From the IMG/VR virus record IMGVR_UViG_3300042565_000996, positions 1 through 35,952 of that record: a stretch of DNA of 35,952 bases; one strand, 5' to 3'. Below the pieces are notes generated by a model that saw nothing but the letters and a program-made list of their open reading frames with translations, did no database searches and had not been told where the DNA came from. This document shows, piece by piece, positions 16,923 to 24,818 of the stretch. The DNA is from a virus. The stretch's first letter is position 1, and each line of letters opens with the position of its first letter. A program made the position numbers and the translations under genes.

Positions 16923-16930
16923 ATAAATAT
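16923..16930 (-). promoter_or_regulatory. ATATTTAT element
   Basis: The minus strand reads ATATTTATATAAGTAATAGG, 19 bases before the ATG at 16903, touching the stop codon of the upstream gene. Confidence 0.4.
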
Positions 16931-17316
16931 CAATTCCAAGTAATTTTCTTAAAAAATACCAATCCAACAACACGATATCCAGCATCATCTGTTAATATAA
17001 ATGAATTTTGATATTTACTCCAATCCAATTGATATGTTTTATCTAAAACTCCGTTATTAACCGTTCGTATAACTTCATTAAGTGCATTAACCGTATACAA
17101 GGTATTTGTTTCTTTTTTACGGTGTATGCTTATTGTGTTTTGTCCTCTGCGACCAGAATCGATAGCATTGTATGTGCAATACAAATTGTCTGCATGATCT
17201 TCGTTTGCAAATACAAATATTCGACGTTCTGGAATCTCGTAGTTATGTTGTATGTATTCGGATATAATGTTTAAATCCGTTTTATGTGCAAATGTGCAAA
17301 GTAGTTGTGTTTTCAA
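16930..17316 (-). CDS. Conserved-looking phage protein, unknown function
   Basis: This 128-residue protein is not named. It opens MKTQLLCTFAHKTDLNIISE and has a distinctive central HRKKETNTLYTVNALNEVIR segment followed by LDWSKYQNSFILTDD. The alternating strand and helix pattern suggests a compact alpha/beta fold. It has no membrane segment. It overlaps the candidate nuclease gene by 4 bases, so it belongs to the polymerase-nuclease unit. Confidence 0.55.
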   Translation of the reverse strand: MKTQLLCTFAHKTDLNIISEYIQHNYEIPERRIFVFANEDHADNLYCTYNAIDSGRRGQNTISIHRKKETNTLYTVNALNEVIRTVNNGVLDKTYQLDWSKYQNSFILTDDAGYRVVGLVFFKKITWN

Positions 17317-18563
17317 AGTTCATATTCCTCAGTTATATCCGTATCGCTTAAATCAATTTTATCTGAACCAATTGCCGTTTCTATTATACGTATTTTTCCG
17401 GCATCTATAACTACATATCTAAATTCGTTTGTAACTCGTATACGATCTTTTCTAAAAACAATAAATTGTAAATCGTTACCTATAATTGAATCAACAGCTT
17501 CTTGTAAATCTACATCTAACATTTCTGGTTGTCGTACGTATTTTAATCGACGAAGTTCTGTGTTAATATATGTAATGTCCTGACTACCATCATCGATAGG
17601 CTTAATAGTTACTGATCCATCAATTGTTTGTTTTAATGGCTCAATTGACATTTCTATAGGAGTAGCATTTGGTCCGCGTAAAATAACATTAGTATATCCT
17701 TGTATTTCAGAATTTAATAAGTTAGCTTCTCGATAAAATTGCATTAAAAATTGTTTATCTTTCATATTTAAATTTCCAGCTAAAATAAATGTGCGCCGAT
17801 CATCTAAATATGCAATAGAATTTAACAACGATTCGTTAAAATATTTATGAAATTTAAATTTTGGGTTTTCAACAGTTCCTCGTAATTGATCTAGACGTTT
17901 CAAAGTTGTTACTATTTCATCCCAAAATTTAAATCTAGTAACACTAGCTTTAGTACCCAATCGAATCGATTTAGCATTTCCTTTCCCACCAGTATAATCT
18001 TTTATTTCATAGGATCGTCCATTTGCTGTCATATCAAATGATACTCCGCTGCCGTTTATTCGTGATCCTTTGATTAAAGATGCTAATAAAATTTCACCTT
18101 TTCCTATACCCTTAGGTTCTAATTTGAATAAATCATGTCCAATGCCGGATTTGAAGTTTATAGTATTTAACTCATCCTCTGTAACATCATTCAATGTATA
18201 TAACAAAGAAGCAAACATTACAGATTGTTCCGAATTCAATTGATTTAAAAAATTTAAAGTTATAGCATCTGCTTCAGTTGGTAATAAATTTAAAAATTCT
18301 CGAAATTCATTGGTTTTATTTGCTTGTTGAATTGCATTAATTAATAATTGATTTTCGATAGAATCAAATTGTATAGATTCAGTAACGAGTTGTTTAACGT
18401 TACCTCGAGCTCGTTCTACAATCAGTCGTGCTTCGTCTGGAGATATATTTACCACTTCTAATAAAACATCATATAATGTCTCATAATCTTTAGATGCAGT
18501 AGGATATCCTTTTGGTAATCGATAACACCATTCTGTTAATATTAAATTAATGTCTATGTTCAT
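17313..18563 (-). CDS. Candidate PD-(D/E)XK nuclease with LxE leader
   Basis: This 416-residue protein is not in a family I can name, but the middle carries a likely nuclease core: GKGEILLASL (E157), SFDMTANGRSYEIKDY (D177, then E186-I-K188) and GNAKSIRLGTKA. A helix Glu, then D-x8-E-x-K on two strands, is the usual PD-(D/E)XK layout. The N-terminus MNIDINLILTEWCYRLPKGY has an ILTE site at residues 8-11, like the leader proteins nearby. The C-terminal half is mixed alpha/beta and ends acidic (SDTDITEEYEL). It overlaps both neighbours by 4 bases. If the leader is a head-targeting signal, it could be an injected nuclease; otherwise it may act in DNA repair with the upstream polymerase-like protein. 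Confidence 0.55.
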   Translation of the reverse strand: MNIDINLILTEWCYRLPKGYPTASKDYETLYDVLLEVVNISPDEARLIVERARGNVKQLVTESIQFDSIENQLLINAIQQANKTNEFREFLNLLPTEADAITLNFLNQLNSEQSVMFASLLYTLNDVTEDELNTINFKSGIGHDLFKLEPKGIGKGEILLASLIKGSRINGSGVSFDMTANGRSYEIKDYTGGKGNAKSIRLGTKASVTRFKFWDEIVTTLKRLDQLRGTVENPKFKFHKYFNESLLNSIAYLDDRRTFILAGNLNMKDKQFLMQFYREANLLNSEIQGYTNVILRGPNATPIEMSIEPLKQTIDGSVTIKPIDDGSQDITYINTELRRLKYVRQPEMLDVDLQEAVDSIIGNDLQFIVFRKDRIRVTNEFRYVVIDAGKIRIIETAIGSDKIDLSDTDITEEYEL

Positions 18564-19882
18564 AACGAGATTGTTTTCATTTTACTATAAATATTAGCAA
18601 CTTTCACTTTTACTGGAAAATTACCTTGTTCCAATGCCTGTTTTATCTGTGGTATGAGTTGTTGAGCTTCTTCAAATTTACTGTCTATCAAAATACTATC
18701 ATACGTGTACAATATGAGTTTAGTTTCATAGTCGTGTAATATTTGTTGAACTGTTTGTAATTTTTGCACAGATACCTCCGTTTCCATTGCTTGTAAATAA
18801 TAGTTAAACACTTTGTTTGCGGTTGGATTTGAAATCATATCATGTGTAATTTGTCGTTTTAAAATCGGTGTTTCTATTCGCTTTTTTGTTTTCCAAGTAT
18901 TCCATAATGAATAAATAAAATCATTTACCTTAGCAAAAAATGGAACGGATAAAAATTCTCGATCGATTCCACCATATAACAAACGAAATGTTATTTGTTT
19001 GCTTTGTTCGTATTGTTCTTCTGTTAATTGTTCAGTGTCAAAATAGAACCGGCCAAAATATTCATGCACAGATCCAGCCGGTAACTCATATCCAATTATC
19101 CTAGCAATCAATCTAACATGATATGCATCAAAGTCCATTTCCACTAATGCTCCATTATCAAATCTGCTACAAAATGCTGCACGTGTACCATCTTCTTTGT
19201 TCATTGCAGCAAAATTGAATCCTCGAGCTGCATTACTAGGTCGACCCGTAACCGTGTGATAGTTATAACTTGAATACACTCGACCAGCATTAACTAAATC
19301 TGGCATACGGAATGTTTCATTAACAGCTAATCCCGTGCTTTCAATTTCAGCAAAAACTTTAGGATATATTTCATTGAACCGTAAATATGAAGTTGACAGT
19401 TCGGCATTCATACACATCGGCCAAGCATATTTTCTAATTTTCTGACACATAGCTAAATGTTGTTGTAATGGCACAATTGCATTAACATGTGCTAATGTTT
19501 GATGACGTCGCCAATAAAATGAATGAGCCGTTGTTGGATAATGTGATTCATCATATGCTTCATTGTATGTATACCACCATAACGTCTTTATATCCAATAC
19601 GGCATCATTTCCTCCGATTTGAAGCCAGGTTTTCTTGTCATGGACAAATATATTGCGTAATGCTAAAAAGTCTGGCAATCGTTTTGAAAACCCGGTTATC
19701 TGTTCTGTATGCCGGATTGGTATTAATCTTTCTACATCATCTTCAGTATAAATATAAATTGCAATAACTGGATTAATAACAGGATGTAATACTGGACTTG
19801 ATAGTATTGGTATTAACAGAGTTCGCTTCTGTGCACAGTATTGCAATATTGCATCAATTTCATCTGCATGATCCGTTATCAT
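18560..19882 (-). CDS. Family A-like DNA polymerase, reduced
   Basis: The C-terminal 240 residues follow DNA polymerase I motif order. TGR (212-214) comes first, then GTRAAFCSRF, then motif A LVEMDFDAYHVRLIARIIG (D250), HEYFGRFYF where DIH normally stands, motif B EQYEQSKQITFRLLYGG (K295, YGG 303-305), and motif C LYTYDSILID (D395). Both catalytic Asp are present. The O-helix Arg of R-x3-K is Tyr, and HDE is YDS. The end FPVKVKVANIYSK matches the family's final strand. Residues 1-170 look like a decayed exonuclease-type domain (IFVHDKKTWLQIG, DIKTLWWYTY) without the DTET motif. At 440 residues it is far shorter than Pol I. The phage already has a family B polymerase. It is coupled by a 4-base overlap to the candidate nuclease. 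Confidence 0.75.
   Translation of the reverse strand: MITDHADEIDAILQYCAQKRTLLIPILSSPVLHPVINPVIAIYIYTEDDVERLIPIRHTEQITGFSKRLPDFLALRNIFVHDKKTWLQIGGNDAVLDIKTLWWYTYNEAYDESHYPTTAHSFYWRRHQTLAHVNAIVPLQQHLAMCQKIRKYAWPMCMNAELSTSYLRFNEIYPKVFAEIESTGLAVNETFRMPDLVNAGRVYSSYNYHTVTGRPSNAARGFNFAAMNKEDGTRAAFCSRFDNGALVEMDFDAYHVRLIARIIGYELPAGSVHEYFGRFYFDTEQLTEEQYEQSKQITFRLLYGGIDREFLSVPFFAKVNDFIYSLWNTWKTKKRIETPILKRQITHDMISNPTANKVFNYYLQAMETEVSVQKLQTVQQILHDYETKLILYTYDSILIDSKFEEAQQLIPQIKQALEQGNFPVKVKVANIYSKMKTISL
18587..18594 (-). promoter_or_regulatory. ATATTTAT element inside the polymerase-like gene end
   Basis: The minus strand reads ATATTTATAGTAAAA, 23 bases before the ATG at 18563, within the last codons of the polymerase-like gene. 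It may give separate late transcription of the nuclease. Confidence 0.35.
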
Positions 19883-19919
19883 ACATTAAATATAAGAAAA
19901 ATATTTCAATAAAACAATG

Positions 19920-20528
19920 TTATTGATTAATATCTGCAGGTACCACGTAATCCGAGTCAGAATAATATTGTAATAAATCAGTAAAGAATGTAAATATATC
20001 AGGAATCGATTCTTGTAACTTGGTTAGTGTTTCTAAGTTTTTAGTGTATACACCTGGTTTTAATACGCCACCTTCATATACATCGGTAGTTGGTCCGGAG
20101 ATATACCATTTAAACTGAAATGCTTGGTATAAATTATTATCTATTTGCCGAGCAATCCATTTTGTATATTGACCTGAATCGATTTCGGTTATTAAATTTT
20201 TATTTAACTGATATAAAATATATCTAGTAATGAATCCAGCTGTACGATCTGCTTCTGTGATTGTTGGTATACTAGTTACCGGCGGATCAAATTTTGTTTG
20301 TACAGTTTTTATTCTTTTGTACTGTTTCGTTAACTCGGATTCAAATACTATAGCAAATAATTTGATTGATGTTTGTGGATTCCATGTTGCACCAGAAAAT
20401 ACTTCACCGGTAGTGTATGTATGATATGGACCTATATATTCTTTCTGAGCTGAATTCATTAACTCAGATCCAGTAGTATATAGATTTTTAGTAATCTGAC
20501 TTGGGGTGTAATGTAAACGTTGTCTCAT
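19920..20528 (-). CDS. Tail/baseplate-associated structural protein
   Basis: This 202-residue protein has the stretch LYTTGSELMNSAQKEYIGPY then HTYTTGEVFSGATW, a pattern seen in structural proteins that sit beside baseplate genes in T4-related phages. The rest is helical with QIDNNLYQAFQFKWYISGP. It overlaps the hub-like gene by 4 bases and is the last member of the tail block before the polymerase-like gene. The exact place in the virion is unknown. Confidence 0.55.
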   Translation of the reverse strand: MRQRLHYTPSQITKNLYTTGSELMNSAQKEYIGPYHTYTTGEVFSGATWNPQTSIKLFAIVFESELTKQYKRIKTVQTKFDPPVTSIPTITEADRTAGFITRYILYQLNKNLITEIDSGQYTKWIARQIDNNLYQAFQFKWYISGPTTDVYEGGVLKPGVYTKNLETLTKLQESIPDIFTFFTDLLQYYSDSDYVVPADINQ

Positions 20529-22594
20529 TCTAATATCCGAACTCTAGGTACACATCTAATTTTAGTAGTCCAATCGCCAGTGTTTGAAACTTCATGTGTA
20601 ACTGCCATTATAGTAAATACAAATGCATCTGTATATCTTCTCGGTAACCCAGCAAATGTTAAAACATCTCCATATTTAAATCCATTAATACCATCAATTG
20701 TAAACTCTAATTCCATTGGAAACACAGTTTTATTACGTTGTATCGATTTTTTAATATCAGGCGTAAAATATGATATATATTGTTCTAAAACTTTAGCAAA
20801 TGTTTTTTTAAGTACCGGGTCATCTGGTCTTTTTGAAAAAGTATTTTTAACAGTAGCCAAATCTTTGAGTGATTGTTCGTGATTAGCTCGCCACTCTTTT
20901 TCTAATTCAATTCTTTGCGCTTCAGTTCCATATATATATCCGTTATATGCAACTTGTTTCTGTGTACCGGTTGCCCCAGATGTAATACCAAAAATCATAT
21001 TTTTAATTGAATTCGGTACATTTGATGTTAGTGAAAAATCACGAACTACTGATTGGCCAGTTTTTGATGTAAATATTGGAATTTCAAATTCTGTTACAAC
21101 TCTGTCTGAATCAACATAATTTACATCAGTATATAATAAAGCATCTGGAATTATAGGATCTTGCACTAACACCATACGTATAGCATTGCCAGTAGAAGTA
21201 TATATTATATTACTTAATTTATTTAAAAAATGTCTAATAGATAAATCTGGTTTTTCTTGTGCGGACATTTCATTAATAATGTTTTGTATAACATCAATGT
21301 TTATGTATATTCGAGATGGATATGATACCCCAGCTGACCCTGCTATTACAGAAAATCCTTCTGATTGTGGGTTAACGTTTGGAAACATTTTTAATGGGGA
21401 ATCGGGTGGCCCAGCTGGGGTAACTTCAGGAACATCAGCCGTAGTTCCGAATATCACAGCTTCGCCTAATGGAGGTTGTGTAGTTATATCATAATTATAT
21501 ACATCAGTCTTAATACCGTTGGTGCCAGACCATAACAATATATTTTCTGGATCTGCTGATACTATTTTTTCATAAAAATTACTTAAACATACCGAATCAT
21601 TACATACTATTCGCGATCCGACACGTTCTAATGCAAATGTATTAATATAGTTAATTAAATATCCTAAAGTTATTAAACGATGTTGATGTGGCGAATTAGT
21701 ATTTCCTATTTTATATGGCACTCCAACTAATAAACCTTGATCTTTAGTTCCGGATGTTATTTGCTCAAATTCTATATTCTCTTTGCCAGTTTCTTTGTAT
21801 GCTTGAATAATATCATCAATTTGTCTCGATAATCCGGCGTACAAATCGCTAACTTGATTTTCAACATCTTTACCACCAGATCCGCTATTTTTAGTTTTTA
21901 CTGAATTCTTTATATAAAGCTGAACCTCTGCATATGTGTTACTAGTACCTATAGCTTCGATTTGCAATTCAACCGTACCAGCTGGTGTGTATGAAAATGT
22001 AAAATTTGATATACGTCCTTGAAAATAAAATTCATTCATGTTTTTTAGACGTTCTAAATCTACATTTGGATATAACTTTGTCAAAGTTTGTGTGCTAGGC
22101 AATTCTAAATCAGATAATTTTGTATTTGTAATAACAGCTGTCTCTGGATGTGCAATTACTAATTGAATGTACCGACCCGGTGCACAATATATACGTTCAA
22201 TTTCATTTAAATCAGTTGTTGGATCCGGAATACTAATATCAATCGTAGTCTTATTCATATAGAATTTAGATTGATCATAAAAACCAGTATTTACATTTGT
22301 TATAAATGGAGGTATACGGTGCGCCGGTCTAATTCTATCATTTAAAAATCCTTCCGGACCTGATGGCATGTATGCTTTAGATACCACTGAAGCTCCACCT
22401 AAAATACCATAACCATCAAATGGTTTAGAATCTTTTTGTGGTCGGGATTCATATGCAGTTAATTCAACATTTGCAATTTTTTCCAACATAAATTGCATAG
22501 CAGCAGTAGTTCGATCTATAGAACCAGCTCGGCCTCGAGCATTTAATTCAGCTCTTAAATTAGGATTAACTTGTGAATAAAATATAGCACTCAT
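20525..22594 (-). CDS. Baseplate hub-like structural protein
   Basis: This 689-residue protein probably belongs to the tail hub (gp27/gpD-like role). The C-terminal part, MELEFTIDGINGFKYGDVLT then GLPRRYTDAFVFTIMAVTHE, fits the hub pattern in which a DGI-x-G-x-x-x-GD turn is followed by an LP-x-RY segment and a VxHxVxxxxWTT strand. The N-terminal part has RAGSIDRTTAAMQFMLEKIA, a helix also seen in phage baseplate proteins. The middle is large and beta-rich. No lysozyme motif is seen. It overlaps the LysM-like gene by 4 bases and the downstream structural gene by 4 bases. Confidence 0.65.
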   Translation of the reverse strand: MSAIFYSQVNPNLRAELNARGRAGSIDRTTAAMQFMLEKIANVELTAYESRPQKDSKPFDGYGILGGASVVSKAYMPSGPEGFLNDRIRPAHRIPPFITNVNTGFYDQSKFYMNKTTIDISIPDPTTDLNEIERIYCAPGRYIQLVIAHPETAVITNTKLSDLELPSTQTLTKLYPNVDLERLKNMNEFYFQGRISNFTFSYTPAGTVELQIEAIGTSNTYAEVQLYIKNSVKTKNSGSGGKDVENQVSDLYAGLSRQIDDIIQAYKETGKENIEFEQITSGTKDQGLLVGVPYKIGNTNSPHQHRLITLGYLINYINTFALERVGSRIVCNDSVCLSNFYEKIVSADPENILLWSGTNGIKTDVYNYDITTQPPLGEAVIFGTTADVPEVTPAGPPDSPLKMFPNVNPQSEGFSVIAGSAGVSYPSRIYINIDVIQNIINEMSAQEKPDLSIRHFLNKLSNIIYTSTGNAIRMVLVQDPIIPDALLYTDVNYVDSDRVVTEFEIPIFTSKTGQSVVRDFSLTSNVPNSIKNMIFGITSGATGTQKQVAYNGYIYGTEAQRIELEKEWRANHEQSLKDLATVKNTFSKRPDDPVLKKTFAKVLEQYISYFTPDIKKSIQRNKTVFPMELEFTIDGINGFKYGDVLTFAGLPRRYTDAFVFTIMAVTHEVSNTGDWTTKIRCVPRVRILE

Positions 22595-22893
22595 CTAGTT
22601 GTATTTACTGTTTGTATTTGTTGTTGTATACCAGTGATATCTGGAATACGTAATCGTGTATTAGGAGGGGCAATCAATGATCCTTTACCTAAACCATTTG
22701 CAGATGCAATAACATACCATAAAGTAGCATCATTGTAGAATCTATATGCTAATAAATCTAAGCGTTCTAACGATGTAACTTGAATATACACATCATTATT
22801 AGATATAGCTGGTACCGGAATAATCATTGTATCTTTTCTCCGGCGACCATTTGAGTCCTTTATCGTTTTAGTATTTGAGTATCGATTTGCCAT
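22591..22893 (-). CDS. LysM-like baseplate/tail protein (gp53/gpX type)
   Basis: This 100-residue protein has the LysM-like pattern used by phage baseplate wedge and tail X proteins: SLERLDLLAYRFYNDATLWY, then VIASANGLGKGSLIAPPNTR and LRIPD. The R-x-D-x-LA-x-RFY-x-D-x-x-LWYVI-x-x-AN order is diagnostic. The N-terminus is basic (RYSNTKTIKDSNGRRRK). It is likely to attach the wedge or the tube end in the baseplate. AGAGG supports the start. It is packed between the repeat-bearing tail protein and the hub gene. Confidence 0.75.
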   Translation of the reverse strand: MANRYSNTKTIKDSNGRRRKDTMIIPVPAISNNDVYIQVTSLERLDLLAYRFYNDATLWYVIASANGLGKGSLIAPPNTRLRIPDITGIQQQIQTVNTTR

Positions 22894-22930
22894 ATTATAA
22901 TCCTCTGTTTAATATATATTTTTATAAACA

Positions 22931-24808
22931 TTATCCACCAACGCCAGGTTGGTTTTCTGTTGTTATACTAGCACGATTAGCAGCTCGATTTTCAGCTATT
23001 TTTTTAGCTTTCTCATCAGTTTGGTTTGTACCAAAATCACTTAACCAATTATCGCCACCTTCTTTTGGAATTCCTAGATCATTATATTGTTTAGCCAATG
23101 AATACATACGTCCGCCTTTTTCAGGAAGATAATCAGATATAACATGTAATCCTAGTTGAACTGAAACTTTATGTGGTACTTGCATCATTGTGCTATCTTG
23201 TTCTATGTTAATTTCCCAGGTAGTATCAGAATCCATAAATGTATATTGTAATGATGTAATTACTACCGGCTGTTGGACTAATAAATCACCAATTGTCATT
23301 CGTAGCCATGGACCTTTCATTGCTATTGTATCACTCGAATAATCAGGAGTAGTATATGCTGCTAATGCATTAATCTTACGATACATCGGTTTCATTTCAT
23401 CACGGGATGTAGCAAACATTGTGAATGATAAACTAACATCGCGAGAATATCCGGTATAAATGTAATTAGGGTCAGCACGACCAACCATTTGAACTGCATC
23501 CCAGGATGGCGAATGACTATCAGAAAATGAATCTATTGTAGCTCGAAATACCATGATATCATCAACAGCATCTTCTGCTCCATTGTGTAATTTAGGACCA
23601 GTAAAATAAAATTTTATAAAATCTTGTGTTAAATCGGTAGCATTTAATATATTTGAAATAGCATTCCACGTATCACTTCCATTAAATAGTTTAGGTTTCC
23701 ACTGATATACTTGTGATAATTTTCGTTGACTGAAATCAATAACATTAATTTTATCACCTCTAAATTCAGTAGATAACTCTATAGGATTAAATGTAGGGAT
23801 CCATTTACCTTTTGTACTTAATTTACCATCAGGTCCTATAGATGGTATAGGTGACCAATTTGTAGCAACTTGAGTTCTTGCTGTGAAATCTCGTCGTTGA
23901 GCATTAGTATCACCGTGATTACCAAATCCATATACTGACTCTAAATTGAATAATGTATATGCACCCCCTGGAGCTGCAGATGTTGCAGCAAATAATCCAC
24001 TAATTGCAGAAGATTTAATATTTCCGCTAAATAAATTTCTAGCAGCTGCAGCAGCACCATCTATTCTAACATCATCTACGCTAAATACATATCCTTTAAA
24101 CGTTCGAAAGTCTTTATATTTAGTTAATGACCATTCTTCTATTTCTTTTTTACGCGTGAATGGCATAATAGAATATGGTGTTCCTAAGTTTTCACTGCGA
24201 GTATCATCATCTAAACTTAATTTAAATATTGTAGAAATTGCAGTACTGGATAATTGATGAGTCATTGGAGTACCAAGACCAGCTGTAATTCCGACTAATG
24301 CATTTCTAATTGCATTTTTAAATATGGATCCCGGTGGTGTATTACCAATATTTTGCACAATATCAGCTCGTGTACGATATGTAAATCCGCTTGGATTAGA
24401 TAGAGTTGAATTGTCGCCATTTGCAGACGGACCTAACACAATTTCTGGTGTATTAAATGGTACTGCGTATGAATATTGTGATAATGATAATAAAATTCCG
24501 CCTGGAGTTGGATATTGTTTCGATACTGGACGAAATGAACTGTCAATAGTTGTTAAATAAATAGCACCTTCATATTCAGATACCGTACCAATTGGAAATT
24601 GTGTATCAGAATATTTTTCTCGTCGGATTCCTATAGGAAATGGTGGAGGAGGAAATTCTGTGTCTGAATATTTCGATGGCTCTGCTGTATTTGGAAATGG
24701 CGGTGGCGGAAATTGTGTATCAGAATATTTTGATTGCCCTGCTGCCGGCGTAAATGGCGGAGGAGGAAAATTCGTACTGGAATATGGATTTTGATATGTA
24801 TTTGACAT
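22931..24808 (-). CDS. Baseplate/tail structural protein with FPPPPF repeats
   Basis: This 625-residue protein has a tail-protein C-terminus: FRATIDSFSDSHSPSWDAVQ, then GRADPNYIYTGYSRDVSLSF, the W-x5-GR-x-D-x-x-Y-x-Y-x-G-x-x-R pattern of phage baseplate proteins, and DSDTTWEINIEQD near the end. Residues 8-82 are four 19-residue repeats around YSDTQFPPPPFP, which look like flexible proline-rich arms. The middle is large and beta-rich. It lies between the tape measure and the LysM-like protein, where T4 has the tube-initiator genes 48 and 54. I cannot say which one it replaces. Confidence 0.65.
   Translation of the reverse strand: MSNTYQNPYSSTNFPPPPFTPAAGQSKYSDTQFPPPPFPNTAEPSKYSDTEFPPPPFPIGIRREKYSDTQFPIGTVSEYEGAIYLTTIDSSFRPVSKQYPTPGGILLSLSQYSYAVPFNTPEIVLGPSANGDNSTLSNPSGFTYRTRADIVQNIGNTPPGSIFKNAIRNALVGITAGLGTPMTHQLSSTAISTIFKLSLDDDTRSENLGTPYSIMPFTRKKEIEEWSLTKYKDFRTFKGYVFSVDDVRIDGAAAAARNLFSGNIKSSAISGLFAATSAAPGGAYTLFNLESVYGFGNHGDTNAQRRDFTARTQVATNWSPIPSIGPDGKLSTKGKWIPTFNPIELSTEFRGDKINVIDFSQRKLSQVYQWKPKLFNGSDTWNAISNILNATDLTQDFIKFYFTGPKLHNGAEDAVDDIMVFRATIDSFSDSHSPSWDAVQMVGRADPNYIYTGYSRDVSLSFTMFATSRDEMKPMYRKINALAAYTTPDYSSDTIAMKGPWLRMTIGDLLVQQPVVITSLQYTFMDSDTTWEINIEQDSTMMQVPHKVSVQLGLHVISDYLPEKGGRMYSLAKQYNDLGIPKEGGDNWLSDFGTNQTDEKAKKIAENRAANRASITTENQPGVGG
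24614..24787 (-). repeat. 57-base coding repeats for FPPPPF units
   Basis: Three tandem 19-codon units encode YSSTNFPPPPF, KYSDTQFPPPPF and KYSDTEFPPPPF, followed by a shortened fourth unit KYSDTQFPIG. Confidence 0.85.
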
Positions 24809-24818
24809 TTTATTAATC

